Positions 1-7,682 of a stretch of DNA of 18,089 bases are shown in pieces. Location: assembly GCA_046545575.1 (NCBI GenBank), contig JBKGZM010000039.1, positions 1-18,089 on the forward strand, in the 5' to 3' direction. How positions within the stretch are numbered: position 1 is the stretch's first letter; every line of letters starts with the position of its first letter. The notes beneath the pieces were generated by a model. It saw only the letters and a list, made by a program, of their open reading frames with translations. It ran no database searches and had not been told where the DNA came from. The stretch is from JAGXOF01 sp046545575. Lineage in GTDB: Bacteria > Chloroflexota > Dehalococcoidia > SZUA-161 > SpSt-899. Both the position numbers and the translations under genes were made by a program.

Positions 1-2407
1 GTTGGAACATCTCATGAGCCTCTTTCTTGTACGAGGTTAACGGGTCTCTGTGCCCGTAAGCATAGAGTCCAACGCCCTGGCGCATGTTCTCAAGGGCTGT
101 CAAGTGTTCTACCCATCGCCTGTCGATTGCCCTGAGCATTACCAAACGCTCAAGGATGCGCATATTATCGGGTTCCACTTCCTGTTCCTTCTCCTCATAA
201 AGCGAATCCGCGCATTCGAGTAGCCTCTCCTCGATCTCCTCTCTGCTCATGAGCGATAGGTTTTCCTCATTCATATCGCCCGGTAACGGGAGTATTGCAT
301 TGGCCTCGGCAAGCAACCCACCAAGGTTCCAGGCATCACCATGTTCATCGGGGAGCAGGGAGTAAACGAGATCACTGATCTCCCTGTTGACCATGTCGCG
401 GATGTTATGCTTGAGGTCGGCTCCCTTGAGGATCTTGTCCCTTTCCGCATAGATGCTTTCCCGTTGCCGGTTCAACACATCGTCATAATCCAGCAGGTGC
501 TTGCGGACATCGAAATGATACCCTTCCACTTTCACCTGTGTATTCTCAATGGCTTTGGACACCATGGAATGTTCGATTGGAGTATCCTCATCGACCCCGA
601 ATCTCTCCATGATCCATCCTACACGGTCACCGCCGAAGCGCCGCATGATATCATCCTCAAGTGAAATGTAGAACTGCGAACTGCCGGGGTCCCCCTGACG
701 TCCTGCGCGCCCCCGCAACTGATTATCGATTCGACGGGCCTCATGGCGTTCCGTGCCCACGATGTGGAGTCCGCCAAGTTCCACCACCTTATTGTGCTCC
801 TGCTGCCACTCACTGGTGTCCCGGCTGGTGGGATTACCTCCCAAAATAATGTCCACACCACGCCCCGCCATATTCGTGGCGATCGTCACCGCGCCTATCC
901 GCCCTGCCTCCTCGATCACATGGGCTTCCCTCTCGTGTTGCTTTGCATTAAGCACTTTATGCTGAATGCCTCTCTTCGTTAGCATCTCGCTGAGTTTCTC
1001 CGATTTCTCGATGGAAACGGTGCCTACCAGAATCGGCCTGCCGAGATCATGAACCTCTTCAATCGATTTCACGATGGCCCGGAACTTGGCTTCCTCGTTC
1101 TTGTAGATATGATCCGGGTGCTCTGTTCGGATAAGCGGCTTGTTTGTTGGGATGGTTGCCACGTCGAGGCTGTAGATCTTGTAGAACTCCTCCGCCTCCG
1201 TGGCTGCGGTACCTGTCATGCCAGCTAGCTTCTCGTACATCCGAAAGTAGTTCTGGAAGGTAACGCTGGCAAGGGTTATGCTCTCCCGTTGTACCTTTAC
1301 ACCTTCCTTGGCCTCAATCGACTGATGCAATCCTTCGGAGAAGCGCCGGCCGAACATCAGCCTGCCCGTGAACTCGTCGACGATTACAACCTCACCGTCC
1401 CTGACCACGTATTCGCGGTCGCGCTTGTAGAAGACATGGGCCCTGAGGGCATTCTCCATGTACTGAACGAGGTAATAATTGGCAGGATCGTAGAGGTTGG
1501 AGACGCCCAGCCATTTCTCCATCTTGGCAATCCCCGATTCCGTCACCATAACCGACTTTGTCTTCTCTTCGATCGTGTAGTCGGTATCTTGCTGCAACCG
1601 TGGAACGAGCTTGGCAAACGTGTAGTATGTCTGTGTGGCCTCTTCCGCCTGACCGCTTATGATAAGTGGCGTACGTGCTTCGTCGATCAGGATGTTGTCT
1701 ACCTCGTCCACAATGGTATAATGAAACTCTCTCTGTACACGCTGGGAAAGGTCGGTGACCATGTTGTCGCGGAGGTAGTCGAAGCCGAATTCATTATTGG
1801 TGCCGTAGGTGACATCGGCGTGATATGCTTCTTTGCGCGTTACCGGCCGCAGGTGTGGCCATGCCTCATCGCCTGAATCGTACTCTGGATCGAAAAGGAA
1901 TGCAGAATCGTGTTGAATACATCCCAGGCTCACTCCCAGGGTATGGTAGACAGGCCCCATCCACTGGGTATCGCGTTTGGCCAGGTAATCGTTGACGGTA
2001 ACGACGTGGACACCTTTGCCTGTAAGGGAATTGAGGTAGACAGGGAGGGTAGCAACGAGGGTTTTCCCTTCACCGGTCTTCATCTCAGCGATCTTGCCCC
2101 GGTGCAGGACCACACCACCCATTAACTGGACATCGAAGTGTCTCTGCCCGAGCGTCCGTTTAGCGGCCTCTCTTACAGTAGCGAATGCTTCAGGGAGCAA
2201 ATCATCGAGAGAATCCTCGGATCCTTCGCTGTCGCTCAGGACATGCTTTATACGCCCCTTGAACTCAGCTGTTTTAGCCTTGAGTTCCTCATCGCTGAGC
2301 TTTTGAAACTCGGGCTCAAGCGGGTTTATTCGATCAACAACGGACTGCAGTCGCTTGAGTTCTTTGTCGTTGGTATCCCCGAAGAGATTGGCAAGTTTCT
2401 TGAACAT
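1..2407 (-). CDS. secA: Preprotein translocase ATPase SecA (3' end beyond window)
   Basis: SecA is the cytoplasmic ATPase motor that drives unfolded preproteins through SecYEG. My translation from the ATG at 2407 reads continuously for about 802 residues to the window edge, so the C-terminal end (including any zinc-binding tail) cannot be judged. Visible landmarks are Walker A TGEGKT at residues 111-116, the YGTNNEFGFDYLRDNM block, the DEVD box followed by ILIDEARTPLIISG, the GRRFSEGLHQ segment, LAGMTGTAATEAEEF, the second helicase domain with TNMAGRGVDIILGGNP, and QLRGRAGRQGDPGSSQF. The start lies two bases after the prs stop, so the genes are probably co-transcribed and translationally coupled; no strong Shine-Dalgarno is seen. 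Odd point: between EFKGRIK and SLDDLLPEAFA there are about eight residues more than in E. coli SecA, and that segment coincides with a dispersed DNA repeat (see 2214-2242). Confidence 0.97.
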   Translation of the reverse strand, partial: MFKKLANLFGDTNDKELKRLQSVVDRINPLEPEFQKLSDEELKAKTAEFKGRIKHVLSDSEGSEDSLDDLLPEAFATVREAAKRTLGQRHFDVQLMGGVVLHRGKIAEMKTGEGKTLVATLPVYLNSLTGKGVHVVTVNDYLAKRDTQWMGPVYHTLGVSLGCIQHDSAFLFDPEYDSGDEAWPHLRPVTRKEAYHADVTYGTNNEFGFDYLRDNMVTDLSQRVQREFHYTIVDEVDNILIDEARTPLIISGQAEEATQTYYTFAKLVPRLQQDTDYTIEEKTKSVMVTESGIAKMEKWLGVSNLYDPANYYLVQYMENALRAHVFYKRDREYVVRDGEVVIVDEFTGRLMFGRRFSEGLHQSIEAKEGVKVQRESITLASVTFQNYFRMYEKLAGMTGTAATEAEEFYKIYSLDVATIPTNKPLIRTEHPDHIYKNEEAKFRAIVKSIEEVHDLGRPILVGTVSIEKSEKLSEMLTKRGIQHKVLNAKQHEREAHVIEEAGRIGAVTIATNMAGRGVDIILGGNPTSRDTSEWQQEHNKVVELGGLHIVGTERHEARRIDNQLRGRAGRQGDPGSSQFYISLEDDIMRRFGGDRVGWIMERFGVDEDTPIEHSMVSKAIENTQVKVEGYHFDVRKHLLDYDDVLNRQRESIYAERDKILKGADLKHNIRDMVNREISDLVYSLLPDEHGDAWNLGGLLAEANAILPLPGDMNEENLSLMSREEIEERLLECADSLYEEKEQEVEPDNMRILERLVMLRAIDRRWVEHLTALENMRQGVGLYAYGHRDPLTSYKKEAHEMFQ
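2214..2242 (-). repeat. Dispersed 29-bp repeat copy inside secA
   Basis: On the minus strand this 29-base stretch begins GTCCTGAGCGA and ends AAGGATC-N-GAGGA. It matches the intergenic copy at 4901-4929 at 24 of 29 ungapped positions, counted by eye. Here it is read in frame within secA as part of HVLSDSEGSED. The two blocks of identity flank a variable five-base centre. Units of this CCTGAGCGAAG...GGATC kind are, from memory, frequent short palindromic repeats in some anaerobe genomes; that is recollection, not a search. Confidence 0.7.
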
Positions 2408-2409
2408 CT

Positions 2410-3348
2410 CTACTGAAACATCGCCCCCACCGAGAGATTGGCGTGGATTCGATGGATTGCCTCACCTATGAGGGAGGCCAAGGACAGGGTCTTCATGTTT
2501 TCGATTTTCTTCTCATCCGGGATAGGCACGCTGTCACCAACCACTATCTCCTTCAACGTGCTGTTGCTGAGCCTTTCCACCGCCGGACCTGAGAGTATTG
2601 GATGGGTACAGCAGGCATACACATCCCTGGCTCCGTGCTCAGCGACGGTAGTCGCAGCAGCCGTTATGGACCCGGCGGTATCGATTTCATCGTCCACCAG
2701 CACAGCATGACATCCTCGAACATCCCCAATTACCGTAAGTGTCTCGGCCTTGTCAGTATTGCCCGGACGCCGTTTTTCCACTATGGCCAGGCGGGAATTG
2801 AGCTTCGCCGCCATATCACGAGCTATTTTGGAAATACCGATGTCGGTCGCTACCACTGCCATGTTTTCCAATTCTTTTCCTTTAAAATAATCGACGAGCA
2901 AGTCAAGGGCCGTCAGCTCATCCACAGGGATATTGAAGAAGCCCTGGATCTGGCCCGCGTGCAAATCGAGCGTAAGCACCCGGCTTGCACCCGCTACAGT
3001 TATGAGGTCAGCCACAAGTCTCGCAGTTATCGGAACACGCGGCTGGTCCTTTTTATCGGTCCGCCCGTATCCGTAATATGGGATGACAGGAGTGATCCTT
3101 GCCGCCGACGCACGTTTCGCTGCATCGATCATTATAAGGAGCTCCATAAGGCTCTTGTCCACCGGGGAGGAAATCGGCTGCACGATAAACACATCCCGTC
3201 CGCGGACATTCTCCTTGATCTGAACAAAGGTGTTCTCGTTACTGAATTGGAATACTGATATCTGTCCCGGGGGAATACCTAGATAGTCACAAATCGCGTG
3301 GGCCAGGCCGGGGTGTGTATTTCCAGTAAATACCTTAAGCTCGTCCAA
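2410..3348 (-). CDS. prs: Ribose-phosphate pyrophosphokinase (PRPP synthetase)
   Basis: Makes PRPP from ribose 5-phosphate and ATP for nucleotide, histidine and tryptophan synthesis; a soluble class I enzyme. Seen: YYGYGRTDKKDQPR in the ATP-binding part, the divalent-metal/PRPP signature DLHAGQIQGFFNIPVDEL, the catalytic flexible loop EKRRPGNTDKAETLTVIGDV, and the ribose-phosphate loop VDDEIDTAGS. Length is normal for the family at about 312 residues. The longest reading starts at GTG 3357, but GGAGGTGA (3354-3361) overlaps that codon. The same Shine-Dalgarno sits five bases before the TTG at 3348, which gives the canonical N-terminus MDELKVFTGN, so TTG is preferred. It is followed two bases later by secA and preceded by a good promoter at 3400-3428. 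Confidence 0.96.
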   Translation of the reverse strand: MDELKVFTGNTHPGLAHAICDYLGIPPGQISVFQFSNENTFVQIKENVRGRDVFIVQPISSPVDKSLMELLIMIDAAKRASAARITPVIPYYGYGRTDKKDQPRVPITARLVADLITVAGASRVLTLDLHAGQIQGFFNIPVDELTALDLLVDYFKGKELENMAVVATDIGISKIARDMAAKLNSRLAIVEKRRPGNTDKAETLTVIGDVRGCHAVLVDDEIDTAGSITAAATTVAEHGARDVYACCTHPILSGPAVERLSNSTLKEIVVGDSVPIPDEKKIENMKTLSLASLIGEAIHRIHANLSVGAMFQ

Positions 3349-3399
3349 TGGTGTCACCTCCTCCTGGTGGCTTAAGTTAGTTAGCGGGCTCCAAACTTA

Positions 3400-3428
3400 A
3401 TATTAGCACATGATCCCTATCGGAACAA
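3400..3428 (-). promoter_or_regulatory. Predicted extended -10 promoter for prs-secA
   Basis: On the minus strand, TTGTTC (3423-3428) is followed by a 17-base spacer and TAATAT (3400-3405), with TGC directly before the -10 hexamer, which is the extended -10 arrangement. Transcription would start near 3393, leaving a leader of about 45 bases before prs. Both hexamers match the sigma-70 consensus at four of six positions. Confidence 0.5.
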
Positions 3429-3446
3429 ATAAAGCCATGGTCATCC

Positions 3447-4034
3447 CTACCTCTTTAGCTCCCTGATTATCTTCCTGATTACAGGGGTAATATCCTTAGA
3501 GGTATCGACGGTAAAGTGATTACGGTGAATCCTTTGCACCCTTGAACTCATTCTCTGGTAAACGGTAAGATCGGCGTCCGAGGCATCTTCGGGATCGGCC
3601 TTTTCACCGCGGGTTTGCAAACGCTCCTGCACCACTTCCTGCGGTGCCTCCACCCGAACAATAACCAGCTTCACGGAGAGTCTATCCGCGATACTGTAAA
3701 GGCGTTCCCGGTCCCGCCTGACAAGGTTTGTAGCGTCTACAAGGACAGGTATGTTACTCTTCAATAGAGATTTGATAAGCTCTTCGAGAGCAGAGAAGAG
3801 GCGCTGGTTCTCCGGACCGGTGTATTGAGGCGAAGGGAATAAAGTTTTCCGCAGGATATCGCTGTTCAATACCACACAGGGCAGATGTTCGGCCAACTGC
3901 CGGCTAAAGTGCGATTTACCAGTGCCTGGCAAGCCACTTACCATAACGAGGAATGGTGTGGCCACCGGCTCCGGCAGCTCCGACAGGGACCCTCTAAGCT
4001 TCTGAGCATCGCTGGCAGCACGTTGCGAAGGCAT
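3447..4034 (-). CDS. P-loop kinase-like ATP-binding protein (AAA_33/zeta-toxin-like fold)
   Basis: A 195-residue soluble protein with a clear Walker A motif GLPGTGKS at residues 34-41, followed by a hydrophobic strand and NSDILRKTLF. Further on it has PVLVDATNLVRRDRERL, the second conserved strand with the metal-binding Asp of this kinase group, and an arginine-rich lid-like region (QERLQTRGEKADPEDASDAD). The layout matches small predicted kinases of the AAA_33 family, which phosphorylate small molecules or nucleotides; the actual substrate cannot be read from sequence. The gene starts six bases after the PlsY-like stop at 4041, so the two are probably one transcript. GGGAG about 12 bases before the ATG is a rather distant ribosome binding site. 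No antitoxin-like partner is visible, so a toxin role is unlikely. Confidence 0.8.
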   Translation of the reverse strand: MPSQRAASDAQKLRGSLSELPEPVATPFLVMVSGLPGTGKSHFSRQLAEHLPCVVLNSDILRKTLFPSPQYTGPENQRLFSALEELIKSLLKSNIPVLVDATNLVRRDRERLYSIADRLSVKLVIVRVEAPQEVVQERLQTRGEKADPEDASDADLTVYQRMSSRVQRIHRNHFTVDTSKDITPVIRKIIRELKR

Positions 4035-4040
4035 ATGCTA

Positions 4041-4739
4041 CTAATACTCCCTGCGATCGTACAGGAAGCGGTTCTTTAATACGGTCGATAGCCGTGGATT
4101 CCCGCGCCTTTGCCGTAAATCCTTCCTGATCTCAGCGGTCAATCTCCGCACTATGATCATGGCCGCAAGCCCAGCAAGTGTCCAGACAATTGCGGCTTCG
4201 CGATGAAGAGCCAAAGCGGCCAGAGGCAACACCACAAAGCCAGCCAGCATCCCCAGAGGCAAGTAATTGGATACGTCAGCGAACTCAAGGCGGTCTCCTG
4301 CCTTCTTACCTCGTTTTTTCAGGGAGGAGCCCAGACGCATAAATGCTCCGATTGCAACTGGCACGGCCGCAATGCCCATCGCGACAGGAGCGATGCCAAA
4401 CGCGGCCCCAATGCCAGTGGTGTTTCCCCGCTCTTTACCGCGGAACCATATAAGAATGGGCCACATCTGTCCCGCCGCAACGGCGAGACCGGAGAGGCCG
4501 ATGACCAGGGTATCAACCCCGAGGCTCCATGCAACAACCGGCGGAATGGGCCCTTTCACCACGTCCCAAAACACTCCTGCAAAGCCTTCAACAGATCCGA
4601 CCTTATGCCAGAGCGCGTGATGCATATCATGCTCCTTACTCAGGTCATATCCCCTCGCTCTGGCAATCCACTGCAATACCGGCAATGATCCAAAGAGATA
4701 GGCTCCCAGTACAAAAAGGACATCAAGTAACATATTCAA
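4041..4739 (-). CDS. Divergent PlsY-like integral membrane protein
   Basis: A 232-residue membrane protein with hydrophobic segments at about residues 4-25, 50-75, 78-100, 110-135, 160-178 and 180-197. The N-terminal LGAYLFGSLPVLQWIARARG and the later IWFRGKERGNTTGIGAAFGIAP resemble the GSIP and FKGGKGVAT regions of PlsY, the acyl-phosphate:glycerol-3-phosphate acyltransferase that starts phospholipid synthesis. The first loop of true PlsY (SGNIGATN-like) is replaced here by KEHDMHHALWHKVGS, and the late HRxNI motif is absent. Enzyme activity is therefore doubtful although the fold is probably shared. The start could be the TTG at 4739 or the ATG at 4733; neither has a strong Shine-Dalgarno. 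It probably shares a transcript with the kinase-like gene six bases downstream. Confidence 0.7.
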   Translation of the reverse strand: MNMLLDVLFVLGAYLFGSLPVLQWIARARGYDLSKEHDMHHALWHKVGSVEGFAGVFWDVVKGPIPPVVAWSLGVDTLVIGLSGLAVAAGQMWPILIWFRGKERGNTTGIGAAFGIAPVAMGIAAVPVAIGAFMRLGSSLKKRGKKAGDRLEFADVSNYLPLGMLAGFVVLPLAALALHREAAIVWTLAGLAAMIIVRRLTAEIRKDLRQRRGNPRLSTVLKNRFLYDRREY

Positions 4740-4752
4740 CGAAGTAATCTCT

Positions 4753-4791
4753 TTAATCCCCCTTAATCCCCCTTTAGCAAAGGGGGATTAA
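4753..4791. repeat. Tandem TTAATCCCCC repeat merging into a 13-bp-arm palindrome
   Basis: TTAATCCCCC occurs twice in direct succession (4753-4762, 4763-4772). The second copy opens a perfect inverted repeat with arms TTAATCCCCCTTT (4763-4775) and AAAGGGGGATTAA (4779-4791) around the three-base loop AGC. The stem is longer than most terminator stems and there is no downstream T-run, so a mobile palindromic unit is more likely than a terminator, though RNA from xdhC read-through would fold here. Confidence 0.75.
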
Positions 4792-4900
4792 GCCCCGGCC
4801 TCTATAAGGTGGCAACAGTTTAGTTTTCCGATAACCTCCCCCTTAAGATAGGGGGGTATGAAATATCCCTCCCCCGCCATAGGCGGGTAACTCCCCTTGC

Positions 4901-4929
4901 TCCTCTGATCCTTTGGCTTCGCTCAGGAC
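4901..4929 (-). repeat. Dispersed 29-bp repeat, intergenic copy
   Basis: Minus strand begins GTCCTGAGCGAAGCC and continues AAAGGATCAGAGGA. It is the counterpart of the copy embedded in secA at 2214-2242, with 24 of 29 positions shared. It can form a small hairpin (CCT/AGG and GC/GC around GAA). Confidence 0.65.
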
Positions 4930-4980
4930 AGGTAGGAGAGCTAAAGCCGCCACGAGGGCAAATAAATTCGCCCCTACCCC

Positions 4981-5754
4981 TTACTGCTTCCGCCGGGCCT
5001 TTATAAGCTCAGCCAGGATGCTGACCGCTATCTCCTCCGGGGTCTGAGCATGAATGTCCACGCCTATGGGAGCATGGACCTTCTCCAGAACCTCCTGAGA
5101 AGCCCCCTTATCTCGTAAGTGCTGGAAGACAGTTCCGACTTTCTTAGCACTCCCTATCATCCCGATGTACGCGCACTCAGTGGTTATCGCCCACTCCAAC
5201 ACGGTTTCATCAAAGAGGTGTCCCCGGGTGACTATTACTATATATGATTGCTTACCTACGTTGAGCTCTGAGAATATGGAGTCAAAATCCTTGGCCAAAA
5301 TCGCATCCGCCTGGGGGAATCTTTCCCGATTGGCAAAATCATCTCGATCATCGGCCACGACGATCCTGATTCCTACCATCCTGGCCATTTCCGCCAGGCA
5401 AACCGATATATGCCCAGCTCCAAATATATACAACGTTGGCCGTGACGCCAGAGGCTCCAGGAATATATCCATTACCCCGCCACATATCATCCCTTCCTCT
5501 GCGGCCTCTTCACCAGTTAGATCAAGGTGCACGAGTTTCGCTTTCCCCTCATCCATTACCTTTGTGGACTCTTGCATTATTTGGGCTTCCGCACTTCCGC
5601 CGCCTATGGAACCGAGGATGCTGCCATCTTCCCTTACAAGCATTTTAGCCCCTTCTTCTCTGGGAGCAGATCCTCCTACGGAAACGACAGTGGCCAAAAC
5701 AGCCCTCTTGCCCTCTCTCTTGAGCCTGACGATTTCCTCAAAGATGTCTTCCAT
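4981..5754 (-). CDS. xdhC: XdhC/CoxI-family molybdenum hydroxylase maturation factor
   Basis: XdhC-type proteins bind molybdenum cofactor, help sulfurate it and insert it into xanthine-dehydrogenase-like hydroxylases. The N-terminal XdhC/CoxI domain shows KRAVLATVVSVGGSAPREEG, AKMLVREDG and GSIGGGSAEA. The C-terminal Rossmann domain shows LYIFGAGHISVCLAEMA followed by VADDRDDFANRERFP, then VIVTRGHLFDETVL, YIGMIGSAKK and a PIGVDIHAQTPEEIAVSILAEL end. The reading frame is open to 5847, but that would overlap the yqeB end. The ATG at 5754 gives MEDIFEEIVRLKREGK, the usual family N-terminus, with AGAGAG just upstream, so 257 residues is preferred. It is the last gene of the mocA operon, 11 bases after the yqeB stop. 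Confidence 0.92.
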   Translation of the reverse strand: MEDIFEEIVRLKREGKRAVLATVVSVGGSAPREEGAKMLVREDGSILGSIGGGSAEAQIMQESTKVMDEGKAKLVHLDLTGEEAAEEGMICGGVMDIFLEPLASRPTLYIFGAGHISVCLAEMARMVGIRIVVADDRDDFANRERFPQADAILAKDFDSIFSELNVGKQSYIVIVTRGHLFDETVLEWAITTECAYIGMIGSAKKVGTVFQHLRDKGASQEVLEKVHAPIGVDIHAQTPEEIAVSILAELIKARRKQ

Positions 5755-5765
5755 TGCTATACTCT

Positions 5766-6584
5766 CTACCCGATTCCATAATGCATCTTTATCGCCCGCA
5801 GAACCCCACCGGCAATCGTACTCATCTTGGGTCTGATGGAATAGCAAACATCCTTCCCGCCAACCGGGTCTACCTCCACTATCTTGACACCTTTCCCAAC
5901 CTCCACTCCACCCCTGAGCATTGCCCTGATTATGCCTCCGATTTCCGCCGTGACCGCTTCCGAGCCCACGAACGCGACTGTCTCCCCAGCAGCTACGATG
6001 TCGCCGATCTCCTTGGGGGAGTGAAATCGACCGCTTACAGGGGTATGAATTGCTCTCTCAAACGTAAAGCCCCCTACATCCATAGGCACCCCTGTATCCT
6101 TCTCCGCTTCTCCCTCCAGAATAATCTTTCCGAGGTCCTCACTGTGGTTCGTCTCTATGACCACGTTTACATCCTTTCCCGCCGTGCAACCGGGGCCCAG
6201 TCCGATGACGAGCGAGGCATCGTCGATGCCCGTTTCCACATTTCTCTTGGCCATGGTCGCATCGATGAGGATATCGGGATGCAGCGAATCCTTTGTGTGT
6301 GTCTTGGGGTCAACTATCACAGGCACCTCACCGCTGGCCCATGTATCCGTGATTTGCTGCGGGGAATCTATGAGTCTGGCCCGCACGCTTTCCACTTCCT
6401 TTTCGCCATCATACACCGCCTCGCAAAAAGTCGTCCCGCGGTGAACTGCCAGAGGATAAGGCGCTTCGGTGATGCATACCCGAAACCCTGACTGGTATAA
6501 TCTGTGTGCCACAGCACTGCCAACCTCCCCACCTCCCTTGATGAGCACAGTCAAATTGTTGAATCCGGGGTTACTTTTACCCAT
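5766..6584 (-). CDS. yqeB: YqeB-family selenium-dependent molybdenum hydroxylase system protein
   Basis: YqeB-family proteins (EF2563 type) co-occur with selenium-dependent molybdenum hydroxylases and are thought to act in making or inserting the labile-selenium molybdenum centre; the exact reaction is not established. Seen: an N-terminal Rossmann-like loop VLIKGGGEVGSAVAHRLYQSGF, TEAPYPLAVHRGTTFCEAVYDG, PDILIDATMAKRN, LVIGLGPGCTAGKDVNVVIE, and a C-terminal biotinyl/lipoyl-like segment (HTPVSGRFHSPKEIGD to GSEAVTAEIGGIIRAML). Reading is open to an ATG at 6599, but GGAAG lies eight bases before the ATG at 6584 and nothing suitable precedes 6599, so 6584 (272 residues) is chosen. A gap of about 75 bases separates it from the molybdopterin-binding gene upstream in the same operon. 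Confidence 0.93.
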   Translation of the reverse strand: MGKSNPGFNNLTVLIKGGGEVGSAVAHRLYQSGFRVCITEAPYPLAVHRGTTFCEAVYDGEKEVESVRARLIDSPQQITDTWASGEVPVIVDPKTHTKDSLHPDILIDATMAKRNVETGIDDASLVIGLGPGCTAGKDVNVVIETNHSEDLGKIILEGEAEKDTGVPMDVGGFTFERAIHTPVSGRFHSPKEIGDIVAAGETVAFVGSEAVTAEIGGIIRAMLRGGVEVGKGVKIVEVDPVGGKDVCYSIRPKMSTIAGGVLRAIKMHYGIG

Positions 6585-6659
6585 TGCTAACACTTCCATT
6601 TATCGGTAGTTGAGGCAACACGATATCGGGCCACCTACCCGGACCATCTATTTTAAGCG

Positions 6660-7682
6660 CTACTTCCCAAAAGGACAAACGGGAAAGGTGCATTTGGAAC
6701 AACCAAGGCAAAGTCCTCCGTGCCCCATGTCCACGACATCCTGATACGATATTTGCTCACCGGCCAGCACTCTGGGAAGGACAAGGTCCAAAACCGTGGC
6801 GGGGTCGTAAATCACACAGGCAGGAGCACCAAGCACAGGGATGTTGTCCCACTGGGCGTACAGGAACTTTGTTCCGGGGACAACGGGAGCGCCGTAAGAG
6901 ACTATCTTCGCCCCAGACTGTCGTATTCCCTGGGGGGTAACGTCGTCGGGGTCAACGGACATGCCGCCGCAGACAATTATGACCTCGCTGCCCTTATCCC
7001 TTGCCTCGAGCATGGCCTGGGAGATCATATCAGTATCATCAGGAGCAAATATCCTGTGGGTTATAGATGCGCCAAATGGCTCCAATTTCCCGGCTATTAC
7101 GTCTCCGAATTTGTCCTCGATTAAGCCATTGTATACTTCATTTCCCGTAATGACCAGTCCGACTTTACTCTTAACAAAAGGCTTAACCTGTATGACCTTC
7201 CCCTTTTCCTGACACAGGGTCTCCACCTCTTCAACTTTGCTCCCAGCAGTGAAGAGGGGGATTATTCGCGTGGCCGCCAACCGCATGCCTGGGTGACAGA
7301 CCGAGTTATTGTGCAAGGTTGCCACTATCACTTCATCAATCGAGTTGATCTCGCCCAACAGAGGTACATTGATCTTCAGAAGGCCTGAAGTCTTCGCCTT
7401 TATGTCTACTCGCGACTCACTGGGCTCAGTCAATTCCAGAGACGGATCGGCCATCGCTTTGGCTATTCGCGTCCCCGCTTCGTCCTCGTGAATCTCCCCC
7501 GGTTCGAGGCTCAGCACATAAACATGTTCTTTGCCAAGCTCCAACAGTTGAGGGATATCCTGCTCCGTTATCACATGCCCTTTGCGAAACCTTGGCCCCT
7601 TGAATTCCCCCGGACTTATCCTGGTTACATCGTGAGCCAGGGTCATTCCTATAGCCTCTTTTGTGTTGACTTTGCTAATCAA
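6660..7682 (-). CDS. MoeA/MogA-like molybdopterin-binding protein with C-terminal Cys cluster
   Basis: A 340-residue protein with a MoCF/molybdopterin-binding domain at about residues 175-310: VGLVITGNEVYNG, PDDTDMI, VIIVCGGMSVDPDDVTPQGI, APVVPGTKFLYA and PVLGAPACVIYDPATVLDL. Such domains adenylylate molybdopterin or load molybdenum; this subgroup accompanies hydroxylase maturation genes, so a role in cofactor handling is inferred. The N-terminus (NTKEAIGMTLAHDVTRISPG) resembles the related MoeA-like anaerobe proteins. It ends with GGLCLGCSKCTFPVCPFGK, four closely spaced cysteines that could hold zinc or an Fe-S cluster. The start is a TTG whose bases overlap the mocA stop by four (TTGA), with GGAGG six bases upstream inside mocA, a strong sign of translational coupling. 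Confidence 0.9.
   Translation of the reverse strand: MISKVNTKEAIGMTLAHDVTRISPGEFKGPRFRKGHVITEQDIPQLLELGKEHVYVLSLEPGEIHEDEAGTRIAKAMADPSLELTEPSESRVDIKAKTSGLLKINVPLLGEINSIDEVIVATLHNNSVCHPGMRLAATRIIPLFTAGSKVEEVETLCQEKGKVIQVKPFVKSKVGLVITGNEVYNGLIEDKFGDVIAGKLEPFGASITHRIFAPDDTDMISQAMLEARDKGSEVIIVCGGMSVDPDDVTPQGIRQSGAKIVSYGAPVVPGTKFLYAQWDNIPVLGAPACVIYDPATVLDLVLPRVLAGEQISYQDVVDMGHGGLCLGCSKCTFPVCPFGK

Larger units (their letters stand above)
4740..4980. other. Intergenic mosaic of short palindromes
   Basis: No gene. Besides the long palindrome at 4763-4791 and the 29-base repeat at 4901-4929, it holds CCCCC-N8-GGGGGG (4838-4856), the perfect hairpin CCCGCC-ATA-GGCGGG (4873-4887), and an imperfect palindrome of the GGGC-AAATAAATT-CGCCC kind (about 4955-4974). 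None is followed by a T-run on either strand, so they look like clustered repeat units rather than classical terminators. The region lies between two same-strand genes, xdhC upstream and the PlsY-like gene downstream. Confidence 0.6.

Noticed and set aside
2602..3258. Open frame of 218 codons on the plus strand
   Set aside because: It lies wholly antisense to prs, whose motifs are unambiguous; the product has no family resemblance.
3447..4034. Zeta-type toxin of a toxin-antitoxin pair
   Set aside because: Only the general P-loop kinase layout is shared; no small antitoxin gene is adjacent.
4763..4791. Strong hairpin as an intrinsic terminator of the mocA-xdhC operon
   Set aside because: No T-run follows on the minus strand, and it is embedded among other palindromic repeats.
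5165..6491. Two long plus-strand frames opposite xdhC and yqeB
   Set aside because: Antisense shadows of strongly conserved genes; low-complexity Ser/Pro/His-rich products with no motif.
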